64,000 bases of DNA, taken from positions 1 to 64,000 of the forward strand of contig NZ_BCZQ01000005.1 in assembly GCF_001598815.1 (NCBI RefSeq), given 5' to 3'. Shown here in pieces: positions 47,781 to 57,156 of this stretch. The notes beneath the pieces were generated by a model. It was not told the origin of the DNA and did not search any database. It saw only the letters and a list, made by a program, of their open reading frames with translations. Made by a program: the position numbers and the translations under genes. Every line of letters starts with the position of its first letter. Position 1 is the stretch's first letter. This stretch comes from Sphingopyxis terrae subsp. terrae NBRC 15098. Lineage in GTDB: Bacteria > Pseudomonadota > Alphaproteobacteria > Sphingomonadales > Sphingomonadaceae.

Positions 47781-48647
47781 TCAGGCGAAAACGCTGCCCG
47801 CATCGACGGGCCCGAGCGCGCGGTAGATGCCCGCCGGAATCCCGACCTGCAGATAGGCGACGGGAATGCTCATCACGATGCTGCCGACGATCAGTCCGAC
47901 CATCGATCCCGCGCCCGGCATCCCGCCGCTCGCAAAGACCGAAAAGCCGACCACCGCGCCAAGGATCATCGCAATCACCAGGAAGGCGATGCCCAGCAGG
48001 ATGAAATAGGCGAAGATCTTCCACTGTGCCGCGCCGGTGATCCGCCACGATTCGGACAGGCCGGTCAGGACATTGAAGGTCCGCTTGTCGGCCATGATCG
48101 GCCCGGTGCAGCACAGCCGCGCCGCGAGCCAGACGATGAACAGCAGGAACAGCGGCACCAGGATCAGCATCGCGAAACCCATCCCCGCCAGCGCCGATTC
48201 GCTCGGCTGGCGGCCGCTGAGCAGCGCCGGCGCAACGGCGCCGCCGAAGAGCAGAAAGCCGATGATGCCGATCACGAAGAGGATCGCCGCCGTGAAAAGG
48301 AGCACGGGCAGCGCGGCCACCAGCCCATAGCTCAGCGCACCGCCGACATTTTCCTGACCGTCGCTGAAGCCCAGTCGCCACGAAGCGAAATAGCTACCGG
48401 TCTGGAGGATGTAATTGACCAAGCCGAGCAGGATCGCAAAACCGCTGAACGCGGCGAAAGCCCCTGCCCCGCTCGTCATCCGCGCCGGATCGAAGGCGGC
48501 CATGCCGCCGCCGAGCGCGAGTTGCAGGATCAGCGGCACCGCAATGCCGACGCCGATCAGCGCGATGGCATGCTCGGCGGCGCGGCCGCTGAAAAAGCCG
48601 GTCGCATAGGACCAGGCCTGACTGATGCTGATATTATTCACATCCAT
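47781..48647 (-). CDS. Multi-pass membrane protein, paralogue of the next gene
   Basis: A 288-residue inner-membrane protein with about six to seven helices and no catalytic motif that I recognise. The half 'LTGLSESWRITGAAQWKIFAYFILLGIAFLVIAMILGAVVGF...' parallels '[39 protein letters not shown]' in the adjacent upstream gene, so the two are tandem duplicates. The pattern resembles the membrane domain of glycerophosphodiester phosphodiesterase-like proteins (DUF/GPDPase_memb group). Lies 19 bp downstream of its paralogue and ends at a terminator. Confidence 0.75.
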   Translation of the reverse strand: MDVNNISISQAWSYATGFFSGRAAEHAIALIGVGIAVPLILQLALGGGMAAFDPARMTSGAGAFAAFSGFAILLGLVNYILQTGSYFASWRLGFSDGQENVGGALSYGLVAALPVLLFTAAILFVIGIIGFLLFGGAVAPALLSGRQPSESALAGMGFAMLILVPLFLLFIVWLAARLCCTGPIMADKRTFNVLTGLSESWRITGAAQWKIFAYFILLGIAFLVIAMILGAVVGFSVFASGGMPGAGSMVGLIVGSIVMSIPVAYLQVGIPAGIYRALGPVDAGSVFA

Positions 48648-48666
48648 TCTCCCCTGTTGGACATGG

Positions 48667-49410
48667 TCAGGCGAAGATATCCCCCGCCTGGGTTGTCGCC
48701 AGCTGCCGATAGGCGGCCGCCGAAATCGCGATCGAGATCATCGTCGCGACGAGCCCGAAGCCCGCTTCGACCAGCCCGCCGAGCATCTTGCCCACGCTGC
48801 CCGCGCCGCCGATCATGCCGACCAGCCCGCCCACCAGCGATGCCGCGATGATGACGACCAGCGTGACGAGAAACAGGAAGAGGAAAATGCGCCAGCCATT
48901 GCCGCGCGTCATCTGCCAGCTTGTCGCGATCACCTCGACCGGATTGCGGATCGCGCGGTCGGCGACCAGCGGCGCGACAAAAGCGAGCCGCCCGATCAGA
49001 TAAAGCCCCGGAATGATGAGCAGCAGAAAGCCGACGCCCAGCATCAGGCCGGTCAATATCTGCACCGCCAAAATGGTGAGCAGCATCGACGCGGCAAAGC
49101 CCAGCGCCTCGCCGACGCTGGTGCTCGACCGCGACAGCCACAGGCGCATGATCGCCACCGTCCCGAACATCGTGAACAGCGCAACGCCGATCTGATACGG
49201 CAGCATCTGCAGGATATTCTGCTGCATCGCGGCGGTCAGCTGGTCGATCGTCGCTTCGGCGGGCGGCTCGATCGGCGCCGGGCCGAACCAGGCCACCGCA
49301 AGCGCCGGCAGGAACAGAAAAACCGCCGCGATGGTGCCGGTGAGCGGGCGGTGTGCCTTCAAAAGCTGAATGGCATCGTCCCACGCCGCGCCCATATCGA
49401 ATTTTGCCAT
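48667..49410 (-). CDS. Multi-pass membrane protein, paralogue of the following gene
   Basis: A 247-residue protein with about six membrane helices: cytosolic start '[25 protein letters not shown]', then '[17 protein letters not shown]', '[19 protein letters not shown]' and so on. It shares the '[44 protein letters not shown]' block typical of stand-alone GPDPase-membrane-domain-like proteins. No enzyme domain is attached. First gene of a two-gene operon with its paralogue; function unknown. Confidence 0.75.
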   Translation of the reverse strand: MAKFDMGAAWDDAIQLLKAHRPLTGTIAAVFLFLPALAVAWFGPAPIEPPAEATIDQLTAAMQQNILQMLPYQIGVALFTMFGTVAIMRLWLSRSSTSVGEALGFAASMLLTILAVQILTGLMLGVGFLLLIIPGLYLIGRLAFVAPLVADRAIRNPVEVIATSWQMTRGNGWRIFLFLFLVTLVVIIAASLVGGLVGMIGGAGSVGKMLGGLVEAGFGLVATMISIAISAAAYRQLATTQAGDIFA

Positions 49411-49538
49411 TGATACCCCGTCATTTATCGCTTCGGATTGGCGCCGAACCTGACCGGCTTCGCGGCCAAAGTCCAGCCCCGTTCGGCGCGGATGCCGCCC
49501 CCTTGCGCTTCGCGCCCGCGCGGGGCAGAAGCCGCGCG

Positions 49539-50192
49539 ATGCCCGCGCTCCCGCCTCCCGAATGGACCGTTTCGCCCGGCCTTGTCGATTATCCCGCCGC
49601 GCTTGCCGATATGGAGGCGCGCGCCGCCGCGATCCACGCCGGCACGGCGGGCGAGCGCATCTGGCTGCTCGAACATCCGCCGCTCTATACCGCCGGGACG
49701 AGCGCCGACCCCGCCGAGCTGCTCGACCCGCGTTTTCCGGTCTATGACGCGGGTCGCGGCGGGCGCTACACCTATCATGGTCCCGGCCAGCGCGTCGGCT
49801 ATGTCCAGCTCGACCTCGCGCAGCGCGGGCGCGACGTGCGCGCTTATGTCCATGCGCTCGAAGGCTGGGTGATCGACGCGCTCGCGCGGCTCGGCGTCGC
49901 GGCGCGCCGCGCCGAAGGGCGGATCGGCATCTGGACCGACGATCGCGACGGCCGTGAGGCCAAGATCGGCGCGATCGGCGTCCGCGTCCGGCGCTGGGTC
50001 ACGCTCCACGGCTTTTCGCTCAACGTCGCGCCCGACATGACGCATTTCGGCGGCATCGTGCCATGCGGCATCGCCGAATTTCCGGTGACGAGCCTGGCGG
50101 AGCTTGGCCGTCCCGCCGATTTCGCCGCTGTCGACGCCGCGCTCGCCGATGCCCTTCCGGCCTTTCTCGACAAGATCGCGGCCAGCGATTAG
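49539..50192 (+). CDS. lipB: Lipoyl(octanoyl) transferase
   Basis: Moves octanoate from acyl carrier protein to lipoyl domains of dehydrogenase complexes, the first step of lipoate synthesis. 217 residues with '[35 protein letters not shown]', the catalytic Lys in '[24 protein letters not shown]', and the nucleophile Cys in '[16 protein letters not shown]'. I chose the ATG at 49539 ([11 protein letters not shown]); no family similarity exists further upstream. Followed after 9 bp by a lipoprotein gene. Confidence 0.95.
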   Translation: MPALPPPEWTVSPGLVDYPAALADMEARAAAIHAGTAGERIWLLEHPPLYTAGTSADPAELLDPRFPVYDAGRGGRYTYHGPGQRVGYVQLDLAQRGRDVRAYVHALEGWVIDALARLGVAARRAEGRIGIWTDDRDGREAKIGAIGVRVRRWVTLHGFSLNVAPDMTHFGGIVPCGIAEFPVTSLAELGRPADFAAVDAALADALPAFLDKIAASD

Positions 50193-50201
50193 GACCGGCA
50201 C

Positions 50202-50531
50202 ATGACGCGGATCATCCTCACCTCGCTCCTCGCCCTGTCGCTCGCCGCCTGCGGAGGCAGCGAAGGCAGCAAGACCACGACCAAGCTCGACGCGGTCGAA
50301 GTCGAACCCGGCACGATCAGCGACTCGATGATCGTCCTCGACGATGCGGCGAGCGACGGCACCGCGGTCGACAGCAGCGTGCCCGGCAGCGATTCCAAAA
50401 AGACCGACAGCAAGGCCGACGACGAAAGCGCCGACAGCAGCAGCAGCGATAGCGCGCCCGCGGATCAGAGCGACAATCCCGACGCCGTCCCCGCTCCGGC
50501 GGCAAAGAAGGCCCAGGTCGACAGCCAGTAG
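50202..50531 (+). CDS. Small acidic lipoprotein
   Basis: A 109-residue protein with a lipoprotein signal (MTRIILTSLLALSLAAC, Cys17 in the LAAC lipobox), followed by a low-complexity tail rich in Asp, Ser and Ala ('DSKKTDSKADDESADSSSSDS'). No domain is recognised. Likely tethered to a membrane and unstructured. Nine bp after lipB, possibly co-transcribed. Homologues in related sphingomonads would be expected to vary in the tail. Confidence 0.7.
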   Translation: MTRIILTSLLALSLAACGGSEGSKTTTKLDAVEVEPGTISDSMIVLDDAASDGTAVDSSVPGSDSKKTDSKADDESADSSSSDSAPADQSDNPDAVPAPAAKKAQVDSQ

Positions 50532-50554
50532 GGCGGTCGCCGCAGTCTCTTCGC

Positions 50555-51187
50555 TCAGCGCAGCCCCAGCGTCTTGTGCGTCTGCAGCGACAGACGCCAG
50601 CGCGGATCGCGCATCACCAGATCGATACAGTGCCGGACATTGTCCGCGGCATTGGCATCGTCGAGCGGCTGGATCAGCCGGTGCGCGAAATCGAGTTCCG
50701 CCAGCCGTTCGACATCGCTCCCCGACTGCGGCCACACCAGCTTGAGTTCGTCGCCGCTCGTCTGGACCAGCTCGCTGCCCGCCTTGGGGCTGATGCAGAT
50801 CCAGTCGATCAGCCGCGGCACCGGCAGCGTGCCGTTGCTTTCGATCGCGACGGTGAAGCCCTCGCCATGCAGCGCCTCGATCAGCGCATCGTCGACCTGC
50901 AACATCGGCTCGCCGCCGGTCAGCACGACATAGCGGTCATCTTGCGCCGCCCCCCATGTTTCGCCAATCCGCTCCGCCAGCGCCGCGGCATCGGCATATT
51001 TGCCGCCCAGCGTCCCGTCGGTGCCGACGAAATCGGTATCGCAGAATTTGCAGATCGCCTTGGCGCGGTCCTGCTCGCGCCCCGTCCACAGGTTGCAGCC
51101 CGCAAAGCGGCAGAAGACAGCGCGACGTCCGGCCTGCGCGCCCTCGCCCTGCAGCGTCAGGAATATTTCCTTGACCGCATAGGCCAT
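50555..51187 (-). CDS. queE: 7-carboxy-7-deazaguanine synthase
   Basis: Radical-SAM enzyme of queuosine synthesis, converting CPH4 to 7-carboxy-7-deazaguanine. 210 residues starting MAYAVKEIFLTLQGEGAQAGRRAVFCRFAGCNLWTG. The cluster Cys residues are in 'FCRFAGCNLWTGREQDRAKAICKFCDTDF'; the longer spacing is the known QueE variant. 'VVLTGGEPMLQVDD' is the radical-SAM GGE motif. Three bases downstream of queC, one operon. Confidence 0.95.
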   Translation of the reverse strand: MAYAVKEIFLTLQGEGAQAGRRAVFCRFAGCNLWTGREQDRAKAICKFCDTDFVGTDGTLGGKYADAAALAERIGETWGAAQDDRYVVLTGGEPMLQVDDALIEALHGEGFTVAIESNGTLPVPRLIDWICISPKAGSELVQTSGDELKLVWPQSGSDVERLAELDFAHRLIQPLDDANAADNVRHCIDLVMRDPRWRLSLQTHKTLGLR

Positions 51188-51190
51188 GGG

Positions 51191-51883
51191 TCAGGCCTCG
51201 ACGGCGTAGCGCGTCGGGTCGGCGAGCCCGGCGTCGGCGAAGCCCTTGCGGCGCAGGCGGCAACTGTCGCACAGCCCGCAATGCAGCCCCTCGGGCGTCG
51301 GGTCGTAACAGGACCAGCTCATCCCCGCATCCATGCCGAGCCGCGCCGCCTCGGCCGCGATGTCGGCCTTGGTCATATGCTGCAGCGGCGCGTGGATCGT
51401 GAAATCGACCCCCTTGTCGCCGTCGCGCGTCGCGAGCTGCGCGAGATGCTGGAAGCCCGCGATGAATTCGGGGCGGCAATCGGGATAGCCCGAATAATCG
51501 AGCGCGTTGACGCCGATGAAGATGTCCTGCGACCGCCGCGCTTCGGCGAGGCCAAGCGTCAGCGACAGGAAGATCAGGTTGCGCGCGGGAACATAGGTGA
51601 CGGGAATATCCTCGCCCACGCCGTCCTTCGGCACATCGATGTCGGCGGTCAGCGCCGACCCGCCGAAGCGCCGCAGATCGAGCGGCAGCACGATATGCTC
51701 GGCCGCGCCCACCGCCGTCGCAATCCGCGCCGCCGAGTCCAGCTCGACGCGGTGCCGCTGGTTGTAATCGACGGTCAGCGCGACAATCCGCGCCCCCGCC
51801 TCGCGCGCCAGTCCTGCGCAAACCATCGAGTCCAGACCGCCCGACAGAAGGACGATCACCGTTTTTCCGGAAAGATCCTGCAT
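51191..51883 (-). CDS. queC: 7-cyano-7-deazaguanine (preQ0) synthase
   Basis: ATP-dependent conversion of 7-carboxy-7-deazaguanine to preQ0. 230 residues: PP-loop 'VIVLLSGGLDSMVCAGLA' at the N-terminus and the zinc site 'SWSCYDPTPEGLHCGLCDSCRLRRKGF' at the C-terminus. I start at the ATG at 51883 (MQDLSGKTVIV); upstream in-frame Met codons lie before a non-conserved Arg-rich stretch. First gene of queC-queE. Confidence 0.95.
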   Translation of the reverse strand: MQDLSGKTVIVLLSGGLDSMVCAGLAREAGARIVALTVDYNQRHRVELDSAARIATAVGAAEHIVLPLDLRRFGGSALTADIDVPKDGVGEDIPVTYVPARNLIFLSLTLGLAEARRSQDIFIGVNALDYSGYPDCRPEFIAGFQHLAQLATRDGDKGVDFTIHAPLQHMTKADIAAEAARLGMDAGMSWSCYDPTPEGLHCGLCDSCRLRRKGFADAGLADPTRYAVEA

Positions 51884-51941
51884 CGCCGCGCGATACGCCC
51901 GCGTCGCGCTTCGCGCAAGACCGCGATTTGTGCGGCGCACC

Positions 51942-51979
51942 AAAGAAAATGGGCCGCGCGTCGTTCGACGGGCGGCCCA
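51942..51979 (-). terminator. Terminator upstream of queC
   Basis: TGGGCCGC (51950-51957) and GCGGCCCA (51972-51979) form a stem that on the minus strand is followed by TTTTCTTTG. It lies between the leftward-reading small secreted-protein gene (stop at 52069) and queC (start 51883), so it would separate the two transcripts. Confidence 0.7.
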
Positions 51980-52068
51980 GTGCGGCATGAATGCCGTTAG
52001 GGAGAAGGACACACATCGGCGTGTCGCAATCGCCCTTCTAGCGAAGGATGGTTAACAAAGGGTTTGCT

Positions 52069-52476
52069 TCAGCAACCGCCGGCGCGGCGCGCCTCGATCG
52101 CCTGCGAGAAGGGCTTGCCGTCGGCGATGCCCTGCGTGTCGATCTGGACGAGCCGGTTCGTTTCGCTGCGGATCGTGGTGCGGCCATGCCCGGCGCCGGG
52201 GCAGGTATAATGCACCGTCACCGATGTCGGCGTATCCTCGATCACATAGCGCGAGCAGGTCGCGCGCGGATGATAGACCTGGATCAGGCGGCGCGCGTCG
52301 CCCAGACATACGGTCTGGAGCACCGCATCCTTGCCGCGCTCACGCAGCTGCCAACTGCCCTTTTCCAGCCGGTCGAGCATGGCCAGCGTCGGCGCCTGCG
52401 CAGGCACCGCGCTCGCCGCTCCGGTCAGGGCAAGCGCCATCGCCGATATGCGAAACATGGGAGAGAAGATCGTCAT
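52069..52476 (-). CDS. Small secreted protein, DUF3617-like
   Basis: About 135 residues with a signal peptide (MTIFSPMFRISAMALALTGAASAVPAQA). The mature part 'LDRLEKGSWQLRERGKDAVLQTVCLGDARRLIQVYHPRATCSRYVIEDTPTSVTVHYTCPGAGHGRTTIRSETNRLVQIDTQGIADGKPFSQAIEARRAGGC' has four Cys residues, probably two disulfides, and resembles DUF3617-type proteins of Proteobacteria. Function unknown. The start is one of two nearby Met codons (52476 or 52458). Confidence 0.7.
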   Translation of the reverse strand: MTIFSPMFRISAMALALTGAASAVPAQAPTLAMLDRLEKGSWQLRERGKDAVLQTVCLGDARRLIQVYHPRATCSRYVIEDTPTSVTVHYTCPGAGHGRTTIRSETNRLVQIDTQGIADGKPFSQAIEARRAGGC

Positions 52477-52601
52477 TTGCACCTTGTCCACCGGCCGTTC
52501 CGTGTGGAACGGCAACGACCCCTGCACATCACCTAATCATCAAACCCGCGTATTTCAACCATTCAGCGCACGCCTGCCTCGCTTCATCGACGGCCCGTGC
52601 G

Positions 52602-53516
52602 TCAGTGGCGCGTCGCGATCTCGTCTAGCGGGACGGGGAACAGCCGCGAACAAAAGGCACAATCGACCTGGATGATCCCGTCGTCGTCGGCCATTTCCTG
52701 CCGTTCGGCTTCGGGAAACTGTGCCAGAACCCGCGCATAATGGTCGATGTTGCAGCGACAGCCGCGCGACACCGCCACGCCGGGTTCGACGCGCACTTCC
52801 TCTTCGTGGAACAGCCGCCACGCCAACGTTTCCAGCGAAGCCGCGGCGTCGGTCAGTTCCTCGTCCTTCAGCGTCGCCGCAATCGTGCGCGCATGTTCCC
52901 ATTCGGGATGATCGGCGCGCGCTTCGATCCGGTCGCGCCCGACCTCGCCGTCGGGCAGATGCTGCAGCAGCAGACCCCCGGCGACGCAGCCCAGCTCCGC
53001 GTCGTGCCGCGCGCAAAGCCGGACGAGGCTCGGTATCTGTTCGGACTGCTCGAAATAATGTTCGGCGGCATCGGCGATCGACGATCCTTCGAGCGGGACG
53101 ATCCCCTGCCAGCGCTCGCCGCTCACCGCCTGATCGAAGGTGATCGCCAGAAAACCCTCGCCGAACAGACCGAACAGCGTCGGGTCGGGTCCGACTTCGG
53201 CCAGCCGTTCGGCATCGAACTTCAGATAGCCACGCAGCTCACCAGCGCGATAATCGCAGACGAGCAGATCGACGGGGCCGCCGCCGGTCTGCGCCTGCAG
53301 CGTCATCTGGCTTTCATCGTCCTTGAGCGTCGAACCGAGCAGCACGGTCAGCACCAGCGCCTCGGCGAGCAGCTTTTCCATCACCGGCGGATAGCTGTGC
53401 GCCGCCATGATGCGGTTGAGCACCGGCCCCAGCCGCACGAAGCGGCCGCGGACATGCCGCTCGGCGATGGTGAAGATCAGCGGTTCGTCGAACCAGGTTT
53501 CGCGCGTCTCGCTCAC
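52602..53516 (-). CDS. hslO: Redox-regulated chaperone Hsp33
   Basis: Holds unfolding proteins under oxidative stress when its zinc cysteines are oxidised. 304 residues from a GTG start ([25 protein letters not shown]). The C-terminal zinc switch is C-x-C (in '[15 protein letters not shown]') and C-x-x-C (in '[14 protein letters not shown]'). The GTG overlaps the argF stop as GTGA, so translation is coupled to argF. A longer in-frame start at 53582 would run inside argF and lacks family similarity. Confidence 0.93.
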   Translation of the reverse strand: MSETRETWFDEPLIFTIAERHVRGRFVRLGPVLNRIMAAHSYPPVMEKLLAEALVLTVLLGSTLKDDESQMTLQAQTGGGPVDLLVCDYRAGELRGYLKFDAERLAEVGPDPTLFGLFGEGFLAITFDQAVSGERWQGIVPLEGSSIADAAEHYFEQSEQIPSLVRLCARHDAELGCVAGGLLLQHLPDGEVGRDRIEARADHPEWEHARTIAATLKDEELTDAAASLETLAWRLFHEEEVRVEPGVAVSRGCRCNIDHYARVLAQFPEAERQEMADDDGIIQVDCAFCSRLFPVPLDEIATRH

Positions 53517-54451
53517 AATTTCCCCAACGCCCACAAAAGAACCGATTTCTGTGCATGGACGCGGTTTTCCGCCTCGTCCCACACGCGCGACTGCGCGCCG
53601 TCGATCACCGCATCGACCACCTCTTCGCCGCGATGCGCGGGCAGGCAGTGGAGGAACAGCGCATCGCCCTTCGCCTTGCCCATCAATCGCTCGTCGACCT
53701 GATAGGGCGCCATTGCGGCCAGCTTGTTATGCGCATGGTCCTGCCCCATCGACACCCAGGTATCGGTGACGACGATGTCGGCGCCCGCCACCGCCTCGGT
53801 CGCGTCGCGCACGATATCGATCCGCGCGCCCTGCGCGCGCGCCGCCTCGACGAAGCGCATGTCGGGGTCATAGCCCTGCGGCACCCCGGCGCGGACGTTG
53901 AAACCGAACAGTCCCGCTGCCTCGATCAGCGAGGCGAGTACATTGTTGCCGTCGCCAAGCCACGCGAGTTCAAGGCCGGGCAAGGCCTTGCCGCCCTCGA
54001 CGATCGTCAGCAGGTCGGCGACGATCTGGCAAGGGTGCGACAGGTCGGTCAGCCCGTTGATAACGGGGACGCTGGCATATTCGGCCAGCTCCTCGAGCTT
54101 TGCATGATCATCGGTGCGGATCATGATCGCATCGACATAGCGCGACAGGACGCGCGCCGTATCGGCGATCGTTTCGCCGCGGCCGATCTGCATCGACCCC
54201 GCTTCCATCACCATCGCGCTGCCGCCGAGCTGGCGGATCGCCATGTCGAACGACGCGCGCGTGCGGGTCGAATTCTTCTCGAAGATCATCGCCAGCACAT
54301 GACCCGCAAGCGGCGCGTCGGCGTCGACCCGGCCCTTGGGCCAGGCCGCGCGCGCCGTCTTGCGGTCGATCGCATCGGCGAGCATCGCCGCGATGGCATC
54401 CCCGCCCGCGTCGGACAGGTTCAGGAAATGCCGCAGCGCAGGTGCGCTCAT
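53513..54451 (-). CDS. argF: Ornithine carbamoyltransferase
   Basis: Makes citrulline from ornithine and carbamoyl phosphate. 312 residues: carbamoyl-phosphate motif S-T-R-T-R in '[16 protein letters not shown]', '[14 protein letters not shown]', and the ornithine loop H-C-L-P in '[14 protein letters not shown]'. All key residues are present. Starts at 54451, overlapping the argD stop as ATGA, and ends overlapping hslO. Confidence 0.97.
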   Translation of the reverse strand: MSAPALRHFLNLSDAGGDAIAAMLADAIDRKTARAAWPKGRVDADAPLAGHVLAMIFEKNSTRTRASFDMAIRQLGGSAMVMEAGSMQIGRGETIADTARVLSRYVDAIMIRTDDHAKLEELAEYASVPVINGLTDLSHPCQIVADLLTIVEGGKALPGLELAWLGDGNNVLASLIEAAGLFGFNVRAGVPQGYDPDMRFVEAARAQGARIDIVRDATEAVAGADIVVTDTWVSMGQDHAHNKLAAMAPYQVDERLMGKAKGDALFLHCLPAHRGEEVVDAVIDGAQSRVWDEAENRVHAQKSVLLWALGKL

Positions 54452-55635
54452 GCTTCCGGCGGCGTGTAGCTCGCCGCCCCCGCCGACAGTTTCTCGATGC
54501 ATTCGTCGATATGACCCTGCTCGATGTTCAGCGGCGGCAGGATGCGCACGACATTGTCGCCCGCCGCGACCGTCAGCAGCCCGTGATTGTCGCGCAGATG
54601 CGCGACGAAGGCACGGCTGTCGGACTTCATCTTGATGCCGAGCATCAGGCCCATGCCGCGGATGCTTTCGAACAGATGATCGTGATTGGGGATAAGCTGT
54701 TCGAGCGCGCCGCGCAGCCGCTCGCCCGTCGCCTTGACCTGATCCATGAAGCCATCCTCCAGGATCACGTCGAACACCGCCTGCCCCGCCGCCATCGCCA
54801 GCGGGTTGCCGCCATAGGTCGATCCATGCGTGCCGATGACCATGCCGCGCGCCGCCTTTTCGGTGGCAAGGCAGGCGCCGAGCGGGAAGCCGCCGCCGAT
54901 GCCCTTTGCGGTCGCCATGATGTCGGGCGCGACGCCGAACTGTTCATAGGCATAAAGCGATCCGGTGCGCGCGACGCCGCACTGCACTTCGTCGAACACC
55001 AGCATCAGGTCGCGTTCGTTGCAGATGTCGCGCAGCCCCTGCAGGAAGGGTTGCGACGCCGGGCGGATGCCGCCTTCGCCCTGCACGGGCTCGAGCAGGA
55101 AGCCCGCCGTGCTGTCGTCGACCAGATCGAGCGCGGCGTTGAGGTCGTCGAAGGGCGCATAGGCAAAGCCCGGAAGCAACGGATCGAAGCCCTTGCGCAG
55201 CTTGTCCTGATTGGTCGCCGAGATCGTGCCGAGCGTGCGGCCGTGGAAGGCATTGTTGAAGGTGATGAGCGTATGCTTGTGCGCGTTGCCGGCGCTCGAA
55301 TGATAGGCGCGCGCGGTCTTGATCGCGCATTCGACCGCCTCGGCGCCCGAATTGGTGAAGAACACCGTATCGGCGAACGTATTGTCGACCAGCCGCTGCG
55401 CAAAGGCTTCGCCCTGCGGGCTGCCATAGAGGTTCGACACATGCATCAGCGTCGCCGCCTGATCCTGGATCGCCTTCGTCAGATGCGGATGGCCGTGACC
55501 GAGGAGGTTAACCGCGATACCGCTCGCGAAATCGAGATAACGCTCGCCGCGCTCGCCGATCAGATAGGCGCCCTCGCCTCGCACCGGACGCACACCGCAC
55601 CGGGGGTAAACGGGCATCAGCGGCGTGATCGACAT
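54448..55635 (-). CDS. argD: Acetylornithine/succinyldiaminopimelate aminotransferase
   Basis: PLP enzyme of arginine (and often lysine) synthesis. 395 residues, from [22 protein letters not shown]. The PLP phosphate-binding region is '[18 protein letters not shown]', the ring-stacking part '[14 protein letters not shown]', the Asp in '[15 protein letters not shown]', and the Schiff-base Lys in '[15 protein letters not shown]'. First gene of argD-argF-hslO. A terminator-like hairpin lies 30 bases upstream of the start. Confidence 0.96.
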   Translation of the reverse strand: MSITPLMPVYPRCGVRPVRGEGAYLIGERGERYLDFASGIAVNLLGHGHPHLTKAIQDQAATLMHVSNLYGSPQGEAFAQRLVDNTFADTVFFTNSGAEAVECAIKTARAYHSSAGNAHKHTLITFNNAFHGRTLGTISATNQDKLRKGFDPLLPGFAYAPFDDLNAALDLVDDSTAGFLLEPVQGEGGIRPASQPFLQGLRDICNERDLMLVFDEVQCGVARTGSLYAYEQFGVAPDIMATAKGIGGGFPLGACLATEKAARGMVIGTHGSTYGGNPLAMAAGQAVFDVILEDGFMDQVKATGERLRGALEQLIPNHDHLFESIRGMGLMLGIKMKSDSRAFVAHLRDNHGLLTVAAGDNVVRILPPLNIEQGHIDECIEKLSAGAASYTPPEA

Positions 55636-55664
55636 ATCGGGCACCTTTCCAAAAAGCCTAAAGT

Positions 55665-55706
55665 AAAAAGGCGACCCCAAAGCGGGCCGCCCTTGCACGG
55701 GCCGCC
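55665..55706 (-). terminator. Terminator-like hairpin in the argD leader (possible attenuator)
   Basis: On the minus strand, GGCGGCCC (complement of 55684-55691) pairs with GGGTCGCC (complement of 55670-55677) over a short loop, one G-U pair, followed by TTTTT (55665-55669). The stem ends only 30 bases before the argD ATG. A second copy of GGCGGCCC lies just upstream (55699-55706) and could compete for pairing. No minus-strand gene lies close upstream that would need a terminator here. Confidence 0.6.
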
Positions 55707-55795
55707 CCTATACCGCCGCCGCCAGAGGCGCGTCAACACGGCGCCTGACCCTGTTCTGTTCGATGCAACCAAGCCCGTTGATCCGCGTTCGCCCA

Positions 55796-56236
55796 ATGAT
55801 GCGAAAGATGCCCGCGCTTCTGTTGCTGCCCCTGCTGCTCGCCGCATGCGACGGCATGCCGCGTGATGCCGGCGGCACCAGCGAACGCATTTCCCGCACC
55901 GGCACGATGCGCGTCATCGTGCTTCCCGCGACACCCGACGCCGCGCCCGCGCTCGACCTGCTCGGTCGCTACGCTGCGGCGCATGGCGCAACCGTCGCGC
56001 GCGTCGAGGCGCATGGCGAGCACGCCCTCCACATGCTCGAGGAGGGCGATGTCGATGCGGTGGTCGGCCATTTCGCCAAGGCCTCGCCGTGGAAGACCGA
56101 AATCGCGCTGTCGAAGCCGCTGACGCATGGCGAGCCCGACGATGCCGACATGCCGGTGCTGCGCATCGCGCGCCGCAATGGAGAAAACGCCCTCGTCCTC
56201 GCAACCGACCGCATGGTCGCAGAGGCGCGGCGATGA
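55796..56236 (+). CDS. Lipoprotein with a partial binding-protein-like domain
   Basis: About 146 residues: lipoprotein signal 'MMRKMPALLLLPLLLAACDG' (Cys in LAAC), then 'TGTMRVIVLPATPDAAPALDLLGRYAAAHGATVARVEAHGEHALHMLEEGDVDAVVGHFAKASPWKTEIALSKPL'. This pattern recalls the first lobe of a family-3 solute-binding protein ('LRVGV...', 'L--G-VD-VVG'), but only half the usual length. The stop overlaps the CDF gene start by 4 bp. The start could also be a Met 3 or 15 bases downstream, or the ATG at 55763. Confidence 0.65.
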   Translation: MMRKMPALLLLPLLLAACDGMPRDAGGTSERISRTGTMRVIVLPATPDAAPALDLLGRYAAAHGATVARVEAHGEHALHMLEEGDVDAVVGHFAKASPWKTEIALSKPLTHGEPDDADMPVLRIARRNGENALVLATDRMVAEARR

Positions 56237-57156
56237 CCGTCCACGGCGGTATTGCTCCCGCCATCGCCGCCGACGTCCGGCGCGGCGAGCGGCTCGAATG
56301 GTGGACGCTGTTCTGGATGAGCAGCGTGATCGTGCTGATGTGGCTGACGATGGGCGCCAGCCAGGCGATGAAATCGGCGGTGATCGAAGATTTTCTGAGC
56401 CTGGTGCCCGCGATCGTCTTCCTCCTCGCGGCGCGGTGGGAACGCCGCGATCCGAACCGGCGCTTTCCCTTCGGCTATCGGCGGGGCAACAGCCTGGCCT
56501 TTCTGATCGCGGCGACCGCGCTGCTCTCGGTCGGTGCTTTCCTGTCCTATGAAAGCATCACCACGCTCGTCCGCCGCGAACATCCCACCGTCGGCGGCGT
56601 CACCCTTTTCGGCCACACGGTCTGGCTCGGCTGGCTGATGATCGCGGCGCTGGTCTATTCGATCGTCCCGCCGATCATTCTCGGCCGGATCAAGCAGCCC
56701 GTCGCCGAACGCATCAAGGACAAGGTGCTGCACACCGACGCGCTGATGCAAAAGGCCGATTGGCAGACCGGGCTGGCGGGCATCGCGGGCATCGTCGGCA
56801 TCGGTCTCGGCTGGTGGTGGGCCGATGCGACGGCGGCGCTGTTCATCGCGCTGTCGATCGTCAAGGACGCGCTCGGCGCGCTCGATCAGGCGGTCGCCGA
56901 ACTGCTCGACGGGACGCCGCGCAAGCTGGCCTCGAACGATCTGTCCGACGACGCAGAGGATCTGATCGCGACGCTGAAGGCCCGCTATGGCGACGTCAGC
57001 GTGCGGCTGCGCGAAACGGGGCGCTATATCGATGCCGAGGTCGATTGCCCCTCGCCCGCCGACGTGCCGACCGCCGCCGACCTGATGGGCGACGACGCGG
57101 CGTGGCGCCTCGCCAGCCTGAGCTTCCGTCCCGAACCGAGCGACCCGCCCGCCTGA
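56233..57156 (+). CDS. Cation diffusion facilitator-like transporter
   Basis: A 307-residue inner-membrane protein with about six helices ('WWTLFWMSSVIVLMWLTMGASQAMKSAVIEDFLSLVPAIVFLLAARWERRDPNRRFPFGYRR' is the CDF-like start, with the 'FPFGYRR' loop) and a cytosolic C-terminal domain. CDF exporters bind Zn/Fe through D-x-x-x-D in helix 2 and H-x-x-x-D in helix 5. Here helix 2 reads 'EDFLSL' and helix 5 'MQKADW', so half of each pair is missing. Metal specificity or activity may differ. Translationally coupled to the lipoprotein gene. Confidence 0.8.
   Translation: MTVHGGIAPAIAADVRRGERLEWWTLFWMSSVIVLMWLTMGASQAMKSAVIEDFLSLVPAIVFLLAARWERRDPNRRFPFGYRRGNSLAFLIAATALLSVGAFLSYESITTLVRREHPTVGGVTLFGHTVWLGWLMIAALVYSIVPPIILGRIKQPVAERIKDKVLHTDALMQKADWQTGLAGIAGIVGIGLGWWWADATAALFIALSIVKDALGALDQAVAELLDGTPRKLASNDLSDDAEDLIATLKARYGDVSVRLRETGRYIDAEVDCPSPADVPTAADLMGDDAAWRLASLSFRPEPSDPPA

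Noticed and set aside
51980-52030. Short palindrome GGCATGAATGCC and possible leader peptide before queC
   Set aside because: The terminator at 51942-51979 separates it from queC, and no preQ1-type aptamer could be recognised.
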